DNA of 64,000 nt, from positions 1-64,000 of the forward strand of contig DDTB01000034.1 of NCBI GenBank assembly GCA_002343985.1. The letters run 5' to 3'. The translations under genes and the position numbers were made by a program. A model generated the notes under the pieces. It was not told the origin of the DNA. It saw only the letters and a program-made list of their open reading frames with translations, and did no database searches. The DNA is from Chitinophagaceae bacterium UBA2375. GTDB taxonomy: Bacteria > Bacteroidota > Bacteroidia > Chitinophagales > Chitinophagaceae. Below are positions 1-8,393 of the stretch, piece by piece (within the stretch, counting starts at the first letter, position 1; each line of letters starts with the position of its first letter).

Positions 1-1
1 T

Positions 2-454
2 GACAAACTCGACCTCCAGATCATCCAGGCGATGATGGAAAACGCGGAGATATCCTATGCCGAACTGGGCAAACAACTCTTTGTCAGCGGCGGAACCATC
101 CATGTCCGCATCAAAAAAATGCAGGAATTCGGCATCGTTAAAGGTACAAGACTTAATGTTGACCTCAAACTATTAGGCTATGATATCACGGCCTTCGTGG
201 GCATCTACCTCGAAAAAAGTTCGCTTTACGACGCGGTGGCCAAAGAACTCATGAAAATCCCCCAAATCATCCGGCTGAATTATATCACGGGCAATTACAG
301 TATGTTTATTGAAGTGGTGTGCAAAGACATCACGCAGCTTCGTTTTGTGCTGCACGACGAACTCCAGAAAATCAAAGGCATCGAACGCACGGAAACATTC
401 ATCTCGCTCGAAGAAGGTTTTAACCGCATTGTGCCCGTGGCGCCGGAGCATTGA
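2..454 (+). CDS. Lrp/AsnC-family transcriptional regulator (5' partial)
   Basis: The reading frame is open to the window edge, so the N-terminus is missing; the visible protein starts within the first helix of the winged HTH (DKLDLQIIQAMMEN). The recognition-helix region SGGTIHVRIKKMQEFGIVKGT is typical of Lrp/AsnC proteins. The C-terminal half (from about residue 65) has the RAM/AsnC_trans_reg pattern that binds amino acids and forms octamers. Family members act as local feast/famine regulators of amino-acid genes; the target here is not visible. It converges directly on the permease gene, with no gap between the stop codons. Confidence 0.85.
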   Translation, partial: DKLDLQIIQAMMENAEISYAELGKQLFVSGGTIHVRIKKMQEFGIVKGTRLNVDLKLLGYDITAFVGIYLEKSSLYDAVAKELMKIPQIIRLNYITGNYSMFIEVVCKDITQLRFVLHDELQKIKGIERTETFISLEEGFNRIVPVAPEH

Positions 455-1609
455 TCATCGCCCCTGCTCCCTGGCATCCATCGCGTCGCGCAACGCGTTG
501 CCCAATATATTAAAGGCCAGCACCAGCAACATGATCGCCAAACCGGGAATGCTGGCCAGCACCGCGTGTTGCGTCATGATATACGGATAATGTTCGCGGA
601 TCATGCCGCCCCAACTGGGTTGCGGGGGCTGCACCCCAAGCCCCAGGAAACTGAGGCCCGCTTCCACCATGATCGCCGTCGCGAAATTTCCCGCGGCTAC
701 CACCATCAACGGGCCGCTGACATTCGGCAAGATATGCTTCCACATGATGCGGGCATGGCTGAAACCCAGTACCCTCGCGGCTTGTATGTATTCCATCTCC
801 CGGATCGCCATGACCTGTCCGCGCACCAGCCTCGCCACATTCACCCACATCGTCAGCCCCACGGCCACAAATACCTGCCAGAAACCTTTGCCCAGGGCCA
901 GCGTAAACGCGAAGACCAGCAATAAAGTGGGGATGCTCCAGCTCACATTGATCAGCCAACTGATTAAAGCGTCTACCCATCCCCGGTAGTAACCCGCCAG
1001 CATGCCCAGCAATAAGCCCAGCGATACGGAAATAACCACGGCCACCAAACCCACGGATATGCTCACCCGGCTGCCAATGATCACCCGGCTCAGTACGTCC
1101 CTCCCAAATAAATCGGTGCCCAGCCAGTATGTTCTTTTTGCCAGGTGCTGTTCCGGGTTAAACGCCGCGCCGCCGGTGATGGATTTGAGCGCGTACGCCA
1201 CGGGAATGGATGTGTTTTCGTCTACCCATTGCCGTATGTGCAGGCTGTCGCCCTTCAGGGAATATCCCGCGATCGGCACCCATCGGTCTGTCGCCCTGCG
1301 GCCCGACCAATAAGCGGATATGCCCTGGTAACTGGAACTATCGCTGATGGGTACACGAAGAAATAGTTGTTGGTAACCCGGCCCCTGCGACTGGATCTCC
1401 ACCGTTTGCCTGTCGGCATGGGGCGTATGGTCCGGCGCCAGCAGGTATGCGCATAGGGCCATGATGCAGGTCAGGGCGATAAAGCAGGCGGAAGTCATGG
1501 CGGGCTTGTGCTTCCTGATCCGGAGCCAGAGGTTTTTTGTGTATGATGCCTGCGCTTGCATGGGATGCCTGAAATTAACCAAACTCAACGAACCCTGCGC
1601 CCTTTCCAT
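455..1609 (-). CDS. ABC transporter permease, OppC/DppC type
   Basis: Inner-membrane permease of a peptide/nickel-type ABC importer. The protein has a cytoplasmic N-terminus, a first membrane helix at about residues 38-58, a long extracytoplasmic segment to about residue 160 and then the five-helix BPD_transp_1 domain. The EAA loop (MEYIQAARVLGFSHARIMWKHILPN region, quoted in part) that contacts the ATPase is present near residues 270-295. No ATPase, second permease or binding protein lies next to it, so the rest of the transporter must be elsewhere. The start is uncertain: ATG at 1609 overlaps the downstream end of the glycosyltransferase gene by 25 bp, while ATG at 1561 (MQAQASYTK) avoids overlap. 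Confidence 0.85.
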   Translation of the reverse strand: MERAQGSLSLVNFRHPMQAQASYTKNLWLRIRKHKPAMTSACFIALTCIMALCAYLLAPDHTPHADRQTVEIQSQGPGYQQLFLRVPISDSSSYQGISAYWSGRRATDRWVPIAGYSLKGDSLHIRQWVDENTSIPVAYALKSITGGAAFNPEQHLAKRTYWLGTDLFGRDVLSRVIIGSRVSISVGLVAVVISVSLGLLLGMLAGYYRGWVDALISWLINVSWSIPTLLLVFAFTLALGKGFWQVFVAVGLTMWVNVARLVRGQVMAIREMEYIQAARVLGFSHARIMWKHILPNVSGPLMVVAAGNFATAIMVEAGLSFLGLGVQPPQPSWGGMIREHYPYIMTQHAVLASIPGLAIMLLVLAFNILGNALRDAMDAREQGR

Positions 1610-2772
1610 TCCGTGCGTCCCGTTGCGCCCAATACACCGATCAAAACGGTGTAGAGGATATGAAAGGGTTGCATGAGGGGAAACCAGCGCATCAATGGTT
1701 TTTTATGAAAGAATTCCGCGAGGGATTGCATAAAGGGCCATTCGAGCAGGCACTTCAATGATGTTAGCAAGAGGCACCAAAAAACAGGGTGGAGGCCGAT
1801 GATGGCCTTTGTATCAACGAGTGCCCATATCCAGGAAAGCAGGAGGCTGAGGTTGACGAAATATACAAGGAGCATGACCGGGAGCAGTTTCCCGCCCATG
1901 ATCTGCCCGGATTTTCCCGCCCAACGTATCCTTTGCCTGAAGAAATCCGTCAAACGGTCAACCGGCCTGGTTTCCACCAGCACGTCCCCCGATTTCAGGT
2001 AGCGGCATTGGCCGGGAAATGCGCGGTGGATTTTCTGCAGGAGAAAAACATCATCCCCGCTGGCCCGTTGCTCCACGCCGGAAAAACCGCCAACAGACAG
2101 GAATGCATGTTTCCGGTAGCTGAAATTGGCGCCATTGCACAAGGCAGGCGCTTTTTGCTGCATCCAGGCGCCCGTGATCCCTTGCAGGGTCATAAAATCG
2201 AGCGATTGAAACAGGTGCAGGAATTTCCGGCCGAACGAAGGATACACAGCATCCATTCTGTATGCAACCGGCATAACCAGGCAAATAACATCAGGATCCT
2301 GGTAGGTTGATGAAATATTCAACAACCATCCGCGTGGAAACAAACAATCTGCATCCGTCGTGACAATAATATCCGCGTTGGATTGCTGAATGGCCAAATC
2401 AATAGCTTTCTTTTTAAAGGCAGTTCCGGCTTCTTGACCATGAAGATGATCGGCCAGTTTCAGCAATCTTATGTCAGTGTATTTGGCATCGTACTCCGCG
2501 GCAATACCCGCAGTCCCATCCTCCGAATGATCATCCACTACAATAAACTCACGCGACCCCGCGGGGTAATCCTGGGCCAGTAATGAATCGAGGCAGGCGG
2601 CGATATTGGCTTCCTCGTTCCGGGCGGGGATGATCACGGCAATCCGGGGCCGGTAAGAGCCTTCCGGAACGGGCTTCCAACCGGGAATCGACTCCCAGGC
2701 TTTCTGCAAACGCCCCATCAATCCGGCATACAAAAGCAGCAAAAATGTCGTTACAATTAGTAGGATCAGCAT
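1585..2772 (-). CDS. Family 2 glycosyltransferase, membrane-anchored
   Basis: A GT-A fold enzyme expected to transfer a sugar from a nucleotide donor at the cytoplasmic membrane; acceptor unknown. An N-terminal membrane helix (MLILLIVTTFLLLLYAG) is followed by the donor-binding segment VIIPARNEEANI, the VVDDHSEDGT motif, the metal-binding DAD in TTDADCLFP, and an RQRIRWAGK motif of the QxxRW type found in processive or lipid-acceptor GT2 enzymes. Two or three membrane helices follow at the C-terminus. The frame is open upstream to 2985, but ATG 2772 is preferred because it starts at the membrane helix and avoids running into the divergent MarR gene. About 395 aa. Confidence 0.85.
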   Translation of the reverse strand: MLILLIVTTFLLLLYAGLMGRLQKAWESIPGWKPVPEGSYRPRIAVIIPARNEEANIAACLDSLLAQDYPAGSREFIVVDDHSEDGTAGIAAEYDAKYTDIRLLKLADHLHGQEAGTAFKKKAIDLAIQQSNADIIVTTDADCLFPRGWLLNISSTYQDPDVICLVMPVAYRMDAVYPSFGRKFLHLFQSLDFMTLQGITGAWMQQKAPALCNGANFSYRKHAFLSVGGFSGVEQRASGDDVFLLQKIHRAFPGQCRYLKSGDVLVETRPVDRLTDFFRQRIRWAGKSGQIMGGKLLPVMLLVYFVNLSLLLSWIWALVDTKAIIGLHPVFWCLLLTSLKCLLEWPFMQSLAEFFHKKPLMRWFPLMQPFHILYTVLIGVLGATGRTEWKGRRVR

Positions 2773-2869
2773 GCTGGGAATAAAGATACCGGTCTGGCAA
2801 GGCACAAAAATATTTTTTTGGGAATTGGGGAAGATCTTTTTAATTTTATGAAGTTGCATAAACAACCGT

Positions 2870-3310
2870 ATGCCAAACAACCAATTTAAGCACAGCGAGC
2901 TGTATAGCTTTATTACGGGCAAAGCCAGTACGGCAATCGCGCGCAGGCTGCAGAAAAAATTCAAGCAGCAGGGCATTGACATCACGATGGAGCAATGGAG
3001 CGTGCTGTATCATTTATGGAAGAACGATGGCATGAGCCAGCAGGCATTATGCGATGCCACGTTTCGGGATAAGCCCAGCATCACCAGGCTGGTCGACAAC
3101 CTGGAGAAACTGAAACTCGTGAAGCGCGTGGCGAGTAAGGAAGACCGGCGCATCAACATGATCTTCCTCAGCATGGAAGCGCGTAACCTGCAGGAGCAAA
3201 CCATGGAGCTGGCCAACGAAACCCTGAATGAAGCTTTGAAAGGCGTCACGCACGGACAAGTGGAGATTGCCAAAGAAGTGTTGCAGATGGTGTATGAAAA
3301 CCTGAAATAA
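2870..3310 (+). CDS. MarR-family transcriptional regulator
   Basis: A 146-aa winged-helix regulator. Residues 40-100 carry the HTH (MSQQALCDATFRDKPSITRLVDNLEKL) and the wing with the DRR signature (KEDRRINMIF) typical of MarR/SlyA proteins. These dimers usually repress a nearby gene and are released by small ligands such as aromatic acids or acyl-CoAs. It is followed after 31 bp by an acyl-CoA dehydrogenase on the same strand, so the two probably form one transcript, and an acyl-CoA or fatty acid is a reasonable but unproven effector. It is divergent from the glycosyltransferase. Confidence 0.88.
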   Translation: MPNNQFKHSELYSFITGKASTAIARRLQKKFKQQGIDITMEQWSVLYHLWKNDGMSQQALCDATFRDKPSITRLVDNLEKLKLVKRVASKEDRRINMIFLSMEARNLQEQTMELANETLNEALKGVTHGQVEIAKEVLQMVYENLK

Positions 3311-3341
3311 AAATCATTATAAAAAAATAAACCTGACCGAT

Positions 3342-5132
3342 ATGAGTACCACAACAAACCAGGCCGTGTTGCGCGGCGGCGAATGGCTGATCCGCGAAAG
3401 CGAACCATCAGACATATTCACGCCGGAAGATTTTAGTGAAGAAGAGCTGATGGTGAAAGATATGTGCATCCAGTTTTTGAAAACGGAAGTGCTGCCCATC
3501 ATCGACCGCATTGATAAACTCGAGCCGGGGCTCATGCCTTCCCTGCTCGACAAGGCCGGTGAACAGGGCCTGATGGGTGCGGCGATACCCGAGGAACTGG
3601 GCGGACTGGGAAAGGATTTTATCACATCCACCCTGATCAACGAAGGGCTCGGCGGCGGTTTTTCATTCAGCGTGGCCGTGGCGGCTCACACGGGCATCGG
3701 CACTTTGCCCATCCTCTATTTTGGTACCGAAGCGCAAAAGAAAAAATACATACCCAAACTCGCGAGCGGTGAATGGAAGGGCGCATACGGGCTCACGGAA
3801 CCGAACAGCGGCAGCGACGCATTAAGCGCGAAAACATCCGCGGTATTATCGGCCGACGGCAAACATTACATATTGAACGGACAAAAATGCTGGATCACCA
3901 ACGGTGGTTTCGCGGATATTTATACTGTCTTCGCGAAGATCGATGGCGATAAATTTTCGGCCTTTATTGTAGAGCGCGGCATGGAAGGGTTTACGCAGGG
4001 CCCTGAGGAACATAAAATGGGTATCAAAGGATCATCCACCGTGCAACTCTATTTCCAGGATTGCAAGGTACCGGTGGAAAACCTGTTGGGTGAAGTGGGC
4101 AAAGGCCACATCATCGCGTTTAATATCCTGAACATCGGCCGTTTGAAATTATGCGCGGCCGCGCTGGGCGGAGCCAAAGGCATTTACAACGAAGTGGTGA
4201 ACTATGCCAACACCCGCGAACAATTTAAAACGCCCATCGCGCAGTTTGGCGCCATCAAACACAAACTCGCGGAAATGGCCACGAGGATATGGGTGTCTGA
4301 AAGCGCCTTGTACCGCACGGCCAAATGGATCGACGATAAAGAAAAAGAACTTGCCGCCGCGGGCCAGCCTTTCAACGAAGCGTTGCTTGGTGCCGCGGAA
4401 GAGTATGCCATTGAGTGCGCGATGCTGAAAGTGGATGGCAGCGAAGTGCTTGATTTCACGGTAGATGAAGGCGTCCAAATACATGGCGGCAACGGGTTTA
4501 GCGAAGAATACCTGATCAGCCGTGCATACCGCGACAGCCGCATCAACCGCATCTTTGAAGGCACGAACGAAATCAACAGGCTGCTCACAGTGGATATGGT
4601 GTTGAAGCGCGCGATGAAAGGAAAGCTTGACCTGATGGGGCCTGCCATGGCTGTGTCGAAAGAACTGATGAGCATTCCCGATTTTGGGTCTGATGATGAA
4701 CAGCCATTTGCCGCGGAAAGAAAAGCCATCGTCAATATGAAAAAATCCATTTTGATGACGGCCGGCGCGGCAGTGCAGAAGCTGATGATGAGCCTGCAGC
4801 AGGAACAGGAAATACTGATGAATATTGCCGATATGGCCATCCTCACTTTTAACGCGGAGAGCGCTTTGTTGCGTTTGATGAAAATGCAGCAGCAGAAAGG
4901 TGCCGCGGAGAGCGCCTTGTACGACGATGTGTTCAGGTGTTATTTGCAGGACGCGATGGACGCATTGCATAAAGCCGGCAGGGAAGCCATCAACGCGTTC
5001 GCGTCCGGCGATGAGCAGCGCATGATGTTGCTGGGACTGAAGCGGTTTGCTAAGCTGGCGCCATTCAACGGAAAGGATGCACGCAGGCGCATCGCGGAAA
5101 AAATGATCGCGGAAAACAGGTACGCGCTTTGA
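3342..5132 (+). CDS. Acyl-CoA dehydrogenase, long C-terminal form
   Basis: FAD flavoprotein that introduces the alpha-beta double bond into acyl-CoA in fatty acid beta-oxidation. Residues 30-150 form the N-terminal helical domain, YGLTEPNSGSDA and KCWITNGG are the flavin-contacting middle-domain motifs, and TREQFKTPIAQFGAIKHKLA and the IHGGNGFSEEY / IFEGTNEINR block are the C-terminal domain. The Glu in IFEGT is in the position of the catalytic base of VLCAD-type enzymes. At 596 aa it is longer than short-chain enzymes (about 380 aa) and has the extra C-terminal helical domain of VLCAD/ACAD9-like proteins. It lies 31 bp after the MarR gene. Confidence 0.93.
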   Translation: MSTTTNQAVLRGGEWLIRESEPSDIFTPEDFSEEELMVKDMCIQFLKTEVLPIIDRIDKLEPGLMPSLLDKAGEQGLMGAAIPEELGGLGKDFITSTLINEGLGGGFSFSVAVAAHTGIGTLPILYFGTEAQKKKYIPKLASGEWKGAYGLTEPNSGSDALSAKTSAVLSADGKHYILNGQKCWITNGGFADIYTVFAKIDGDKFSAFIVERGMEGFTQGPEEHKMGIKGSSTVQLYFQDCKVPVENLLGEVGKGHIIAFNILNIGRLKLCAAALGGAKGIYNEVVNYANTREQFKTPIAQFGAIKHKLAEMATRIWVSESALYRTAKWIDDKEKELAAAGQPFNEALLGAAEEYAIECAMLKVDGSEVLDFTVDEGVQIHGGNGFSEEYLISRAYRDSRINRIFEGTNEINRLLTVDMVLKRAMKGKLDLMGPAMAVSKELMSIPDFGSDDEQPFAAERKAIVNMKKSILMTAGAAVQKLMMSLQQEQEILMNIADMAILTFNAESALLRLMKMQQQKGAAESALYDDVFRCYLQDAMDALHKAGREAINAFASGDEQRMMLLGLKRFAKLAPFNGKDARRRIAEKMIAENRYAL

Positions 5133-5163
5133 TGCAAATGACCTGGTTCTAAACGTATAGATT

Positions 5164-5214
5164 TGGTTCGTGAAGCACGGTTATGGTACCTGCCTCACGA
5201 ACCATCGCGTTTTT
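5164..5214. repeat. Palindrome of the GGTTCGTGA family with wide loop, possible terminator
   Basis: TGGTTCGTGA (5164-5173) and TCACGAACCA (5195-5204) form a perfect 10-bp inverted repeat; the loop can extend the stem (GCAcGGT/ACCTGC). A T5 run follows at 5210-5214. It lies 31 bp past the acyl-CoA dehydrogenase stop and so may act as its terminator on the plus strand. The arms are the same sequence as those of the three tandem palindromes at 6285-6385, so this is either a dispersed repeat or a shared protein site. Confidence 0.6.
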
Positions 5215-5243
5215 AAGAAGTATCTCATACATTATATAGTTAT

Positions 5244-6206
5244 ATGAAAAGTTTTTTTCTGTTTGTTTTATGCAGCCTCATCCTGTTTCAATCTTCAGCC
5301 CAGGTACAGGAGCTTGAGGTATTCAGAAAGAAACAGGCTTTTTTTATCCGTTACGACCAGGGCAAAACGGATTCCATTCCCAGGACTGAAGCTAACACCG
5401 CGAGGTTGCGGAAGGAACTCGAGGAATCATTTCTTCAGTTTGCCACCCACCGGCAGTCCTGTAACCTGGAGAACCTGAAAGCGAACAGCAAGGGCCGCAG
5501 CGGGAGCAGTTATTATTTTGATACATACAGTTACAGCATGAGCGAACTGTACAGGGAATACGGTATCCGTTCCAAAACAAATAATACCAATTACATGATC
5601 GGTTTTTATGGTTTGTATGATTACAGCCGCCCCGATTTTGCCGCTCTTTTTATCCAACCGTTCAAAGTAAGCAGTCAATCATATCTCGTCTATTCGTACA
5701 GCCTAAACGGACAGGGTTTATATTTCATCAAAGATTCTGCGACCAACCAGATCGTCTACAAGGGACAGTCATTGAGCTCATCCGCTGCGATTCATGTTTT
5801 TAAGGAGATCGATCAACGGCATTGTATCATTGTAGAGGACCTTGGAGATCTTGGCCGGCGCGCACTTGTACTGCAAAAAACAAATGCCGGGTTGAAAGCT
5901 GTTCCGGCATTCAAAGGGAATGAAATTGATCAGGCTGCAAATAATTTTAAAAAGAAAGTTTACAAGGAGAAACGCATGTATATGTGGTTGGCAAGCAACC
6001 GTGGCTTGTCTGTTGGTTATGGTACAAAGTACGTGACCATCGGATTTGATGAAAGCAGGAATGCGATATTTTTCAGGAAATATATGAATGAGTCAAAGGG
6101 AGAGATCAAGTTGGTTGAAGCTATTTGGGATGGTAATAAGTTTGAGATGGATGATTGTTATTTAGGCGACTACCTTGATGACAGCCCGGTGCCGATGCCC
6201 GGCTGA
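5244..6206 (+). CDS. Secreted protein of unknown function
   Basis: I do not recognise the family. The 320-aa product starts with a clear signal peptide (MKSFFLFVLCSLILFQSSAQ, cleavage after SAQ). The rest is polar and tyrosine-rich, with no membrane helix and no T9SS sorting domain, so a periplasmic or exported soluble protein is likely. The gene is flanked by members of the GGTTCGTGA palindrome family on both sides. Confidence 0.7.
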   Translation: MKSFFLFVLCSLILFQSSAQVQELEVFRKKQAFFIRYDQGKTDSIPRTEANTARLRKELEESFLQFATHRQSCNLENLKANSKGRSGSSYYFDTYSYSMSELYREYGIRSKTNNTNYMIGFYGLYDYSRPDFAALFIQPFKVSSQSYLVYSYSLNGQGLYFIKDSATNQIVYKGQSLSSSAAIHVFKEIDQRHCIIVEDLGDLGRRALVLQKTNAGLKAVPAFKGNEIDQAANNFKKKVYKEKRMYMWLASNRGLSVGYGTKYVTIGFDESRNAIFFRKYMNESKGEIKLVEAIWDGNKFEMDDCYLGDYLDDSPVPMPG

Positions 6207-6284
6207 TATCATGTACGGTAGTTGATTTGTATAATTTTTCGCCGGGAAGGATTTAAGTGATTATTTGCCGTGCTTCGTGCCGCC

Positions 6285-6385
6285 ATGGTTCGTGACTCAC
6301 GAACCATACCATACAATCGCCATGGATCGTGTCTCACGAACCATACCATACAATCACTCGCCATCGTTCGTGTCACACGAACCAT
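6285..6385. repeat. Three tandem 23-bp palindromes upstream of the Crp/Fnr gene
   Basis: Palindromes at 6285-6307, 6322-6344 and 6363-6385, spaced 37 and 41 bp start to start and separated by a conserved ACCATACAATC-like linker. The first is perfect: ATGGTTCGTGA, one central C, TCACGAACCAT. The cores are GTGACTCAC, GTGTCTCAC and GTGTCACAC, that is, an A-T pair, a T-T mismatch and a T-A pair around the same centre. The block ends 28 bp before the regulator's start codon, so it is either its control region or a dispersed repeat. No T-run follows, which argues against a terminator. Confidence 0.75.
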
Positions 6386-6412
6386 ATCATACAATCACAT
6401 TACCTTCACAGT

Positions 6413-7000
6413 ATGCAATCTTCCGATATTGAAAAGCTCCGGCAGTTCACCAACGCCATCTCCCCATTGCCGGACCCGGAATGGCAGGCTTTTTCCTCCG
6501 GCTGGCAGGAACTCACGGTTAAGCGAAAGACCATACTGACCATTGCCGGTGAAACCGAACGTTACCTGTATTTTGTAACCGAAGGGGTGCAGCGGGCTTT
6601 TTTTCACAAGGATGATGGCCGTGAAGCAACGATTGTGTTTACCTATGCACCATCTTTCAGTGGCATCGCTGATTCTTTTCTTACCCAAACAGCTTCTTTA
6701 TATTTCCTAGAAACACTCACGGCAAGCCGTTTTCTAAGGATGCATTACGACAGGTTCAACGAACTCTTTCATTCTTCCCCTGTATTACAATCATTTTTTT
6801 TCTCGGTCACGGCCATGGCCTTAAAAGGCGCGCTCATGCGGCACGTGGAATTACAGTGCTATACAAACGAGGAGAAATTCCGTGAACTCCTTCGGCGCAG
6901 CCCGCATATACTTCAACTGGTGCCACACAAATATCTTGCTTCTTACCTGGGTATGGACCCCACCAATTTCAGCAAGCTGATCAACCAGGTCAGGATCTGA
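6413..7000 (+). CDS. Crp/Fnr-family transcriptional regulator
   Basis: A 195-aa protein with an N-terminal cyclic-nucleotide-binding-like beta roll (residues about 25-115, KRKTILTIAGETERYLYFVTEG) and a C-terminal helical region with LVPHKYLASYLGMDPTNFSKLINQVRI as a compact HTH. No Fnr-type cysteine cluster is seen, and the Arg/Ser pair that binds the cAMP phosphate is not evident, so the ligand is unknown. ATG 6413 (MQSSDIEKL) is chosen; the frame is open upstream but that part is translated palindrome. Such regulators are often next to DinB-fold or DoxX genes in Bacteroidota, as here. Confidence 0.83.
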   Translation: MQSSDIEKLRQFTNAISPLPDPEWQAFSSGWQELTVKRKTILTIAGETERYLYFVTEGVQRAFFHKDDGREATIVFTYAPSFSGIADSFLTQTASLYFLETLTASRFLRMHYDRFNELFHSSPVLQSFFFSVTAMALKGALMRHVELQCYTNEEKFRELLRRSPHILQLVPHKYLASYLGMDPTNFSKLINQVRI

Positions 7001-7067
7001 AATCTTGGTAAAAACCAAAAAAGGGCTAATGCATGCTTTGCATCTTTGTGCCATAAAATAAAGATGT

Positions 7068-7631
7068 ATGAAAAAGTTTAACAGTGAATCGCTGATCAAT
7101 AGCCTGGGAGCCGACCTCGGCGAGATCATCCTGCAAAGCGGCAAACTGCAATCATTACCTGTGTCTAAACTTGAATATTCCCCCGGGCCCGCGAGCTGGA
7201 GCATCGCGCAGGTGCTCGAACACCTCAATGTATATGCCAGGCATTATATCACGGAGATAGAAAAGAAACTGCATTTTCACCACACGAGCCCTGAAGAAAA
7301 TTTTCGTTCGGGATGGTTGGGAAATTATTTCAGCAACCTCATGAAACCCGCTACAGGCCAGCAGCCTGTGAAAAAAATGAAAGCCCCGAAAAACGCGCTG
7401 CCTTCCGCCAGCCCTGATGCCAAAGCCATGCTGGAAGAATTCATCGCGCATCAACACCATCTCTCCAACCTTTTGCAAATCAGTCGCCATGCCAACCTCC
7501 GCAAAATCAGGGTGCCCACATCACTAAGCAGTATGATACAATTGAAGCTTGGCGATACTTTCAGGTTTGTGATCGCGCATGAGCAAAGGCATTTTCAGCA
7601 AATACAAAGGCTTGTTGATTGTTCTTCATAA
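7068..7631 (+). CDS. DinB-superfamily protein
   Basis: A 187-aa four-helix-bundle protein of the DinB/YfiT type. The expected three-histidine metal site can be traced: the His in VLEHLNVYARHY near residue 50 and the pair in IAHEQRHFQQIQRL near residues 170-175. Family members are metal-dependent, often thiol S-transferases (bacillithiol or similar) or stress proteins, but most are uncharacterised, and the substrate cannot be told here. It follows the Crp/Fnr gene by 67 bp on the same strand; a -7-like CATCTTTG at 7041-7048 suggests it may have its own promoter. Confidence 0.8.
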   Translation: MKKFNSESLINSLGADLGEIILQSGKLQSLPVSKLEYSPGPASWSIAQVLEHLNVYARHYITEIEKKLHFHHTSPEENFRSGWLGNYFSNLMKPATGQQPVKKMKAPKNALPSASPDAKAMLEEFIAHQHHLSNLLQISRHANLRKIRVPTSLSSMIQLKLGDTFRFVIAHEQRHFQQIQRLVDCSS

Positions 7632-7633
7632 AT

Positions 7634-7680
7634 TCACATGTACATGTGATTGACCGCATCCGCGACTGCCGATACCTTTG
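7634..7680 (+). promoter_or_regulatory. Promoter with abutting 16-bp palindrome before the cytochrome c gene
   Basis: ATTG at 7649-7652, a 20-bp spacer and TACCTTTG at 7673-7680 match the Bacteroidota sigma-A pattern (TTTG, N19-21, TAnnTTTG). Directly upstream lies the perfect 16-bp palindrome TCACATGTACATGTGA (7634-7649). Its centre would be about 43-45 bp before the start of transcription, a classic activator position. The factor is unknown; the Crp/Fnr protein encoded two genes upstream is one candidate. Confidence 0.6.
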
Positions 7681-7748
7681 CCGCACCTTAGTTCAGTAGC
7701 CAGCCTTGAAAACGAACCTATAGTATTGTCCATCTTAAAACAACCAAC

Positions 7749-8321
7749 ATGAAAAAAGCTCTTTTCATCCTGGCAGTGCCATGCCTGATTGTGGCCTGTG
7801 TGGGAAACAAAACCGAGGAGAAGAAAGACATGGCCCAGGTTCCGCTTACAGACCCTGACCTGATTGCAAAAGGAAGGTACCTGGTAGGGATTACGGGATG
7901 CCATGATTGCCATTCTCCAAAAATCATGACGGCACAGGGCCCCGCACTTGATACAAGCCGTTTGTTGTCGGGCCATCCGTCCGACATGCCGATCGCGCCT
8001 TACGATACCACGACAACCAAAAACTGGGTATTGTTCAACATGAACCAGTCGGCCATCAAAGGCCCATGGGGTATGTCGTTTTCCGCCAACCTAACGCCTG
8101 ACGACACCGGCATTGGCAACTGGTCGGAAGAGCATTTTTCCAATGCCTTGCGTAAAGGGTATTTCAAGGGGCTTCCCGGCGGACGGTTATTATTACCGCC
8201 CATGCCCTGGCAGATGTATGCGCAAATGCACGATGAAGATGTACGCGCGATTTTCGCATACCTCAAATCTATTAAGCCCGTACGAAACATAGTACCGGCG
8301 CCAATCCCGCCCGGCGCGTAA
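7749..8321 (+). CDS. Cytochrome c lipoprotein, single heme
   Basis: A 190-aa protein with a lipoprotein signal peptide (MKKALFILAVPCLIVACV, lipobox Cys near residue 17) and one heme c attachment site CHDCH at about residue 57. The Met in LPPMPWQM near residue 157 is a good sixth heme ligand. The C-terminal DEDVRAIFAYLKSI helix is the usual end of class I cytochrome domains. It probably carries electrons in the periplasm; no partner oxidoreductase is adjacent, so the electron donor is unknown. Confidence 0.85.
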   Translation: MKKALFILAVPCLIVACVGNKTEEKKDMAQVPLTDPDLIAKGRYLVGITGCHDCHSPKIMTAQGPALDTSRLLSGHPSDMPIAPYDTTTTKNWVLFNMNQSAIKGPWGMSFSANLTPDDTGIGNWSEEHFSNALRKGYFKGLPGGRLLLPPMPWQMYAQMHDEDVRAIFAYLKSIKPVRNIVPAPIPPGA

Positions 8322-8393
8322 TACACCGGTCGCCATGAAAACAAGGGAAGCGGTTCATTAGCGAAAGTGGTATATGCATTTTTACTACTTTTA

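Noticed and set aside
2773..2985. N-terminal extension of the glycosyltransferase (start at 2985)
   Set aside because: It would overlap the 5' end of the MarR gene and is not membrane- or GT-like; ATG 2772 starts at the membrane helix.
4149..4970. 273-aa open frame on the minus strand inside the acyl-CoA dehydrogenase gene
   Set aside because: Antisense shadow; low-complexity His/Phe-rich translation and no family motif, while the plus strand encodes a complete enzyme.
6209..6394. 61-aa minus-strand frame with repeated TRTMA peptides
   Set aside because: Translation of the tandem palindromes; not a gene.
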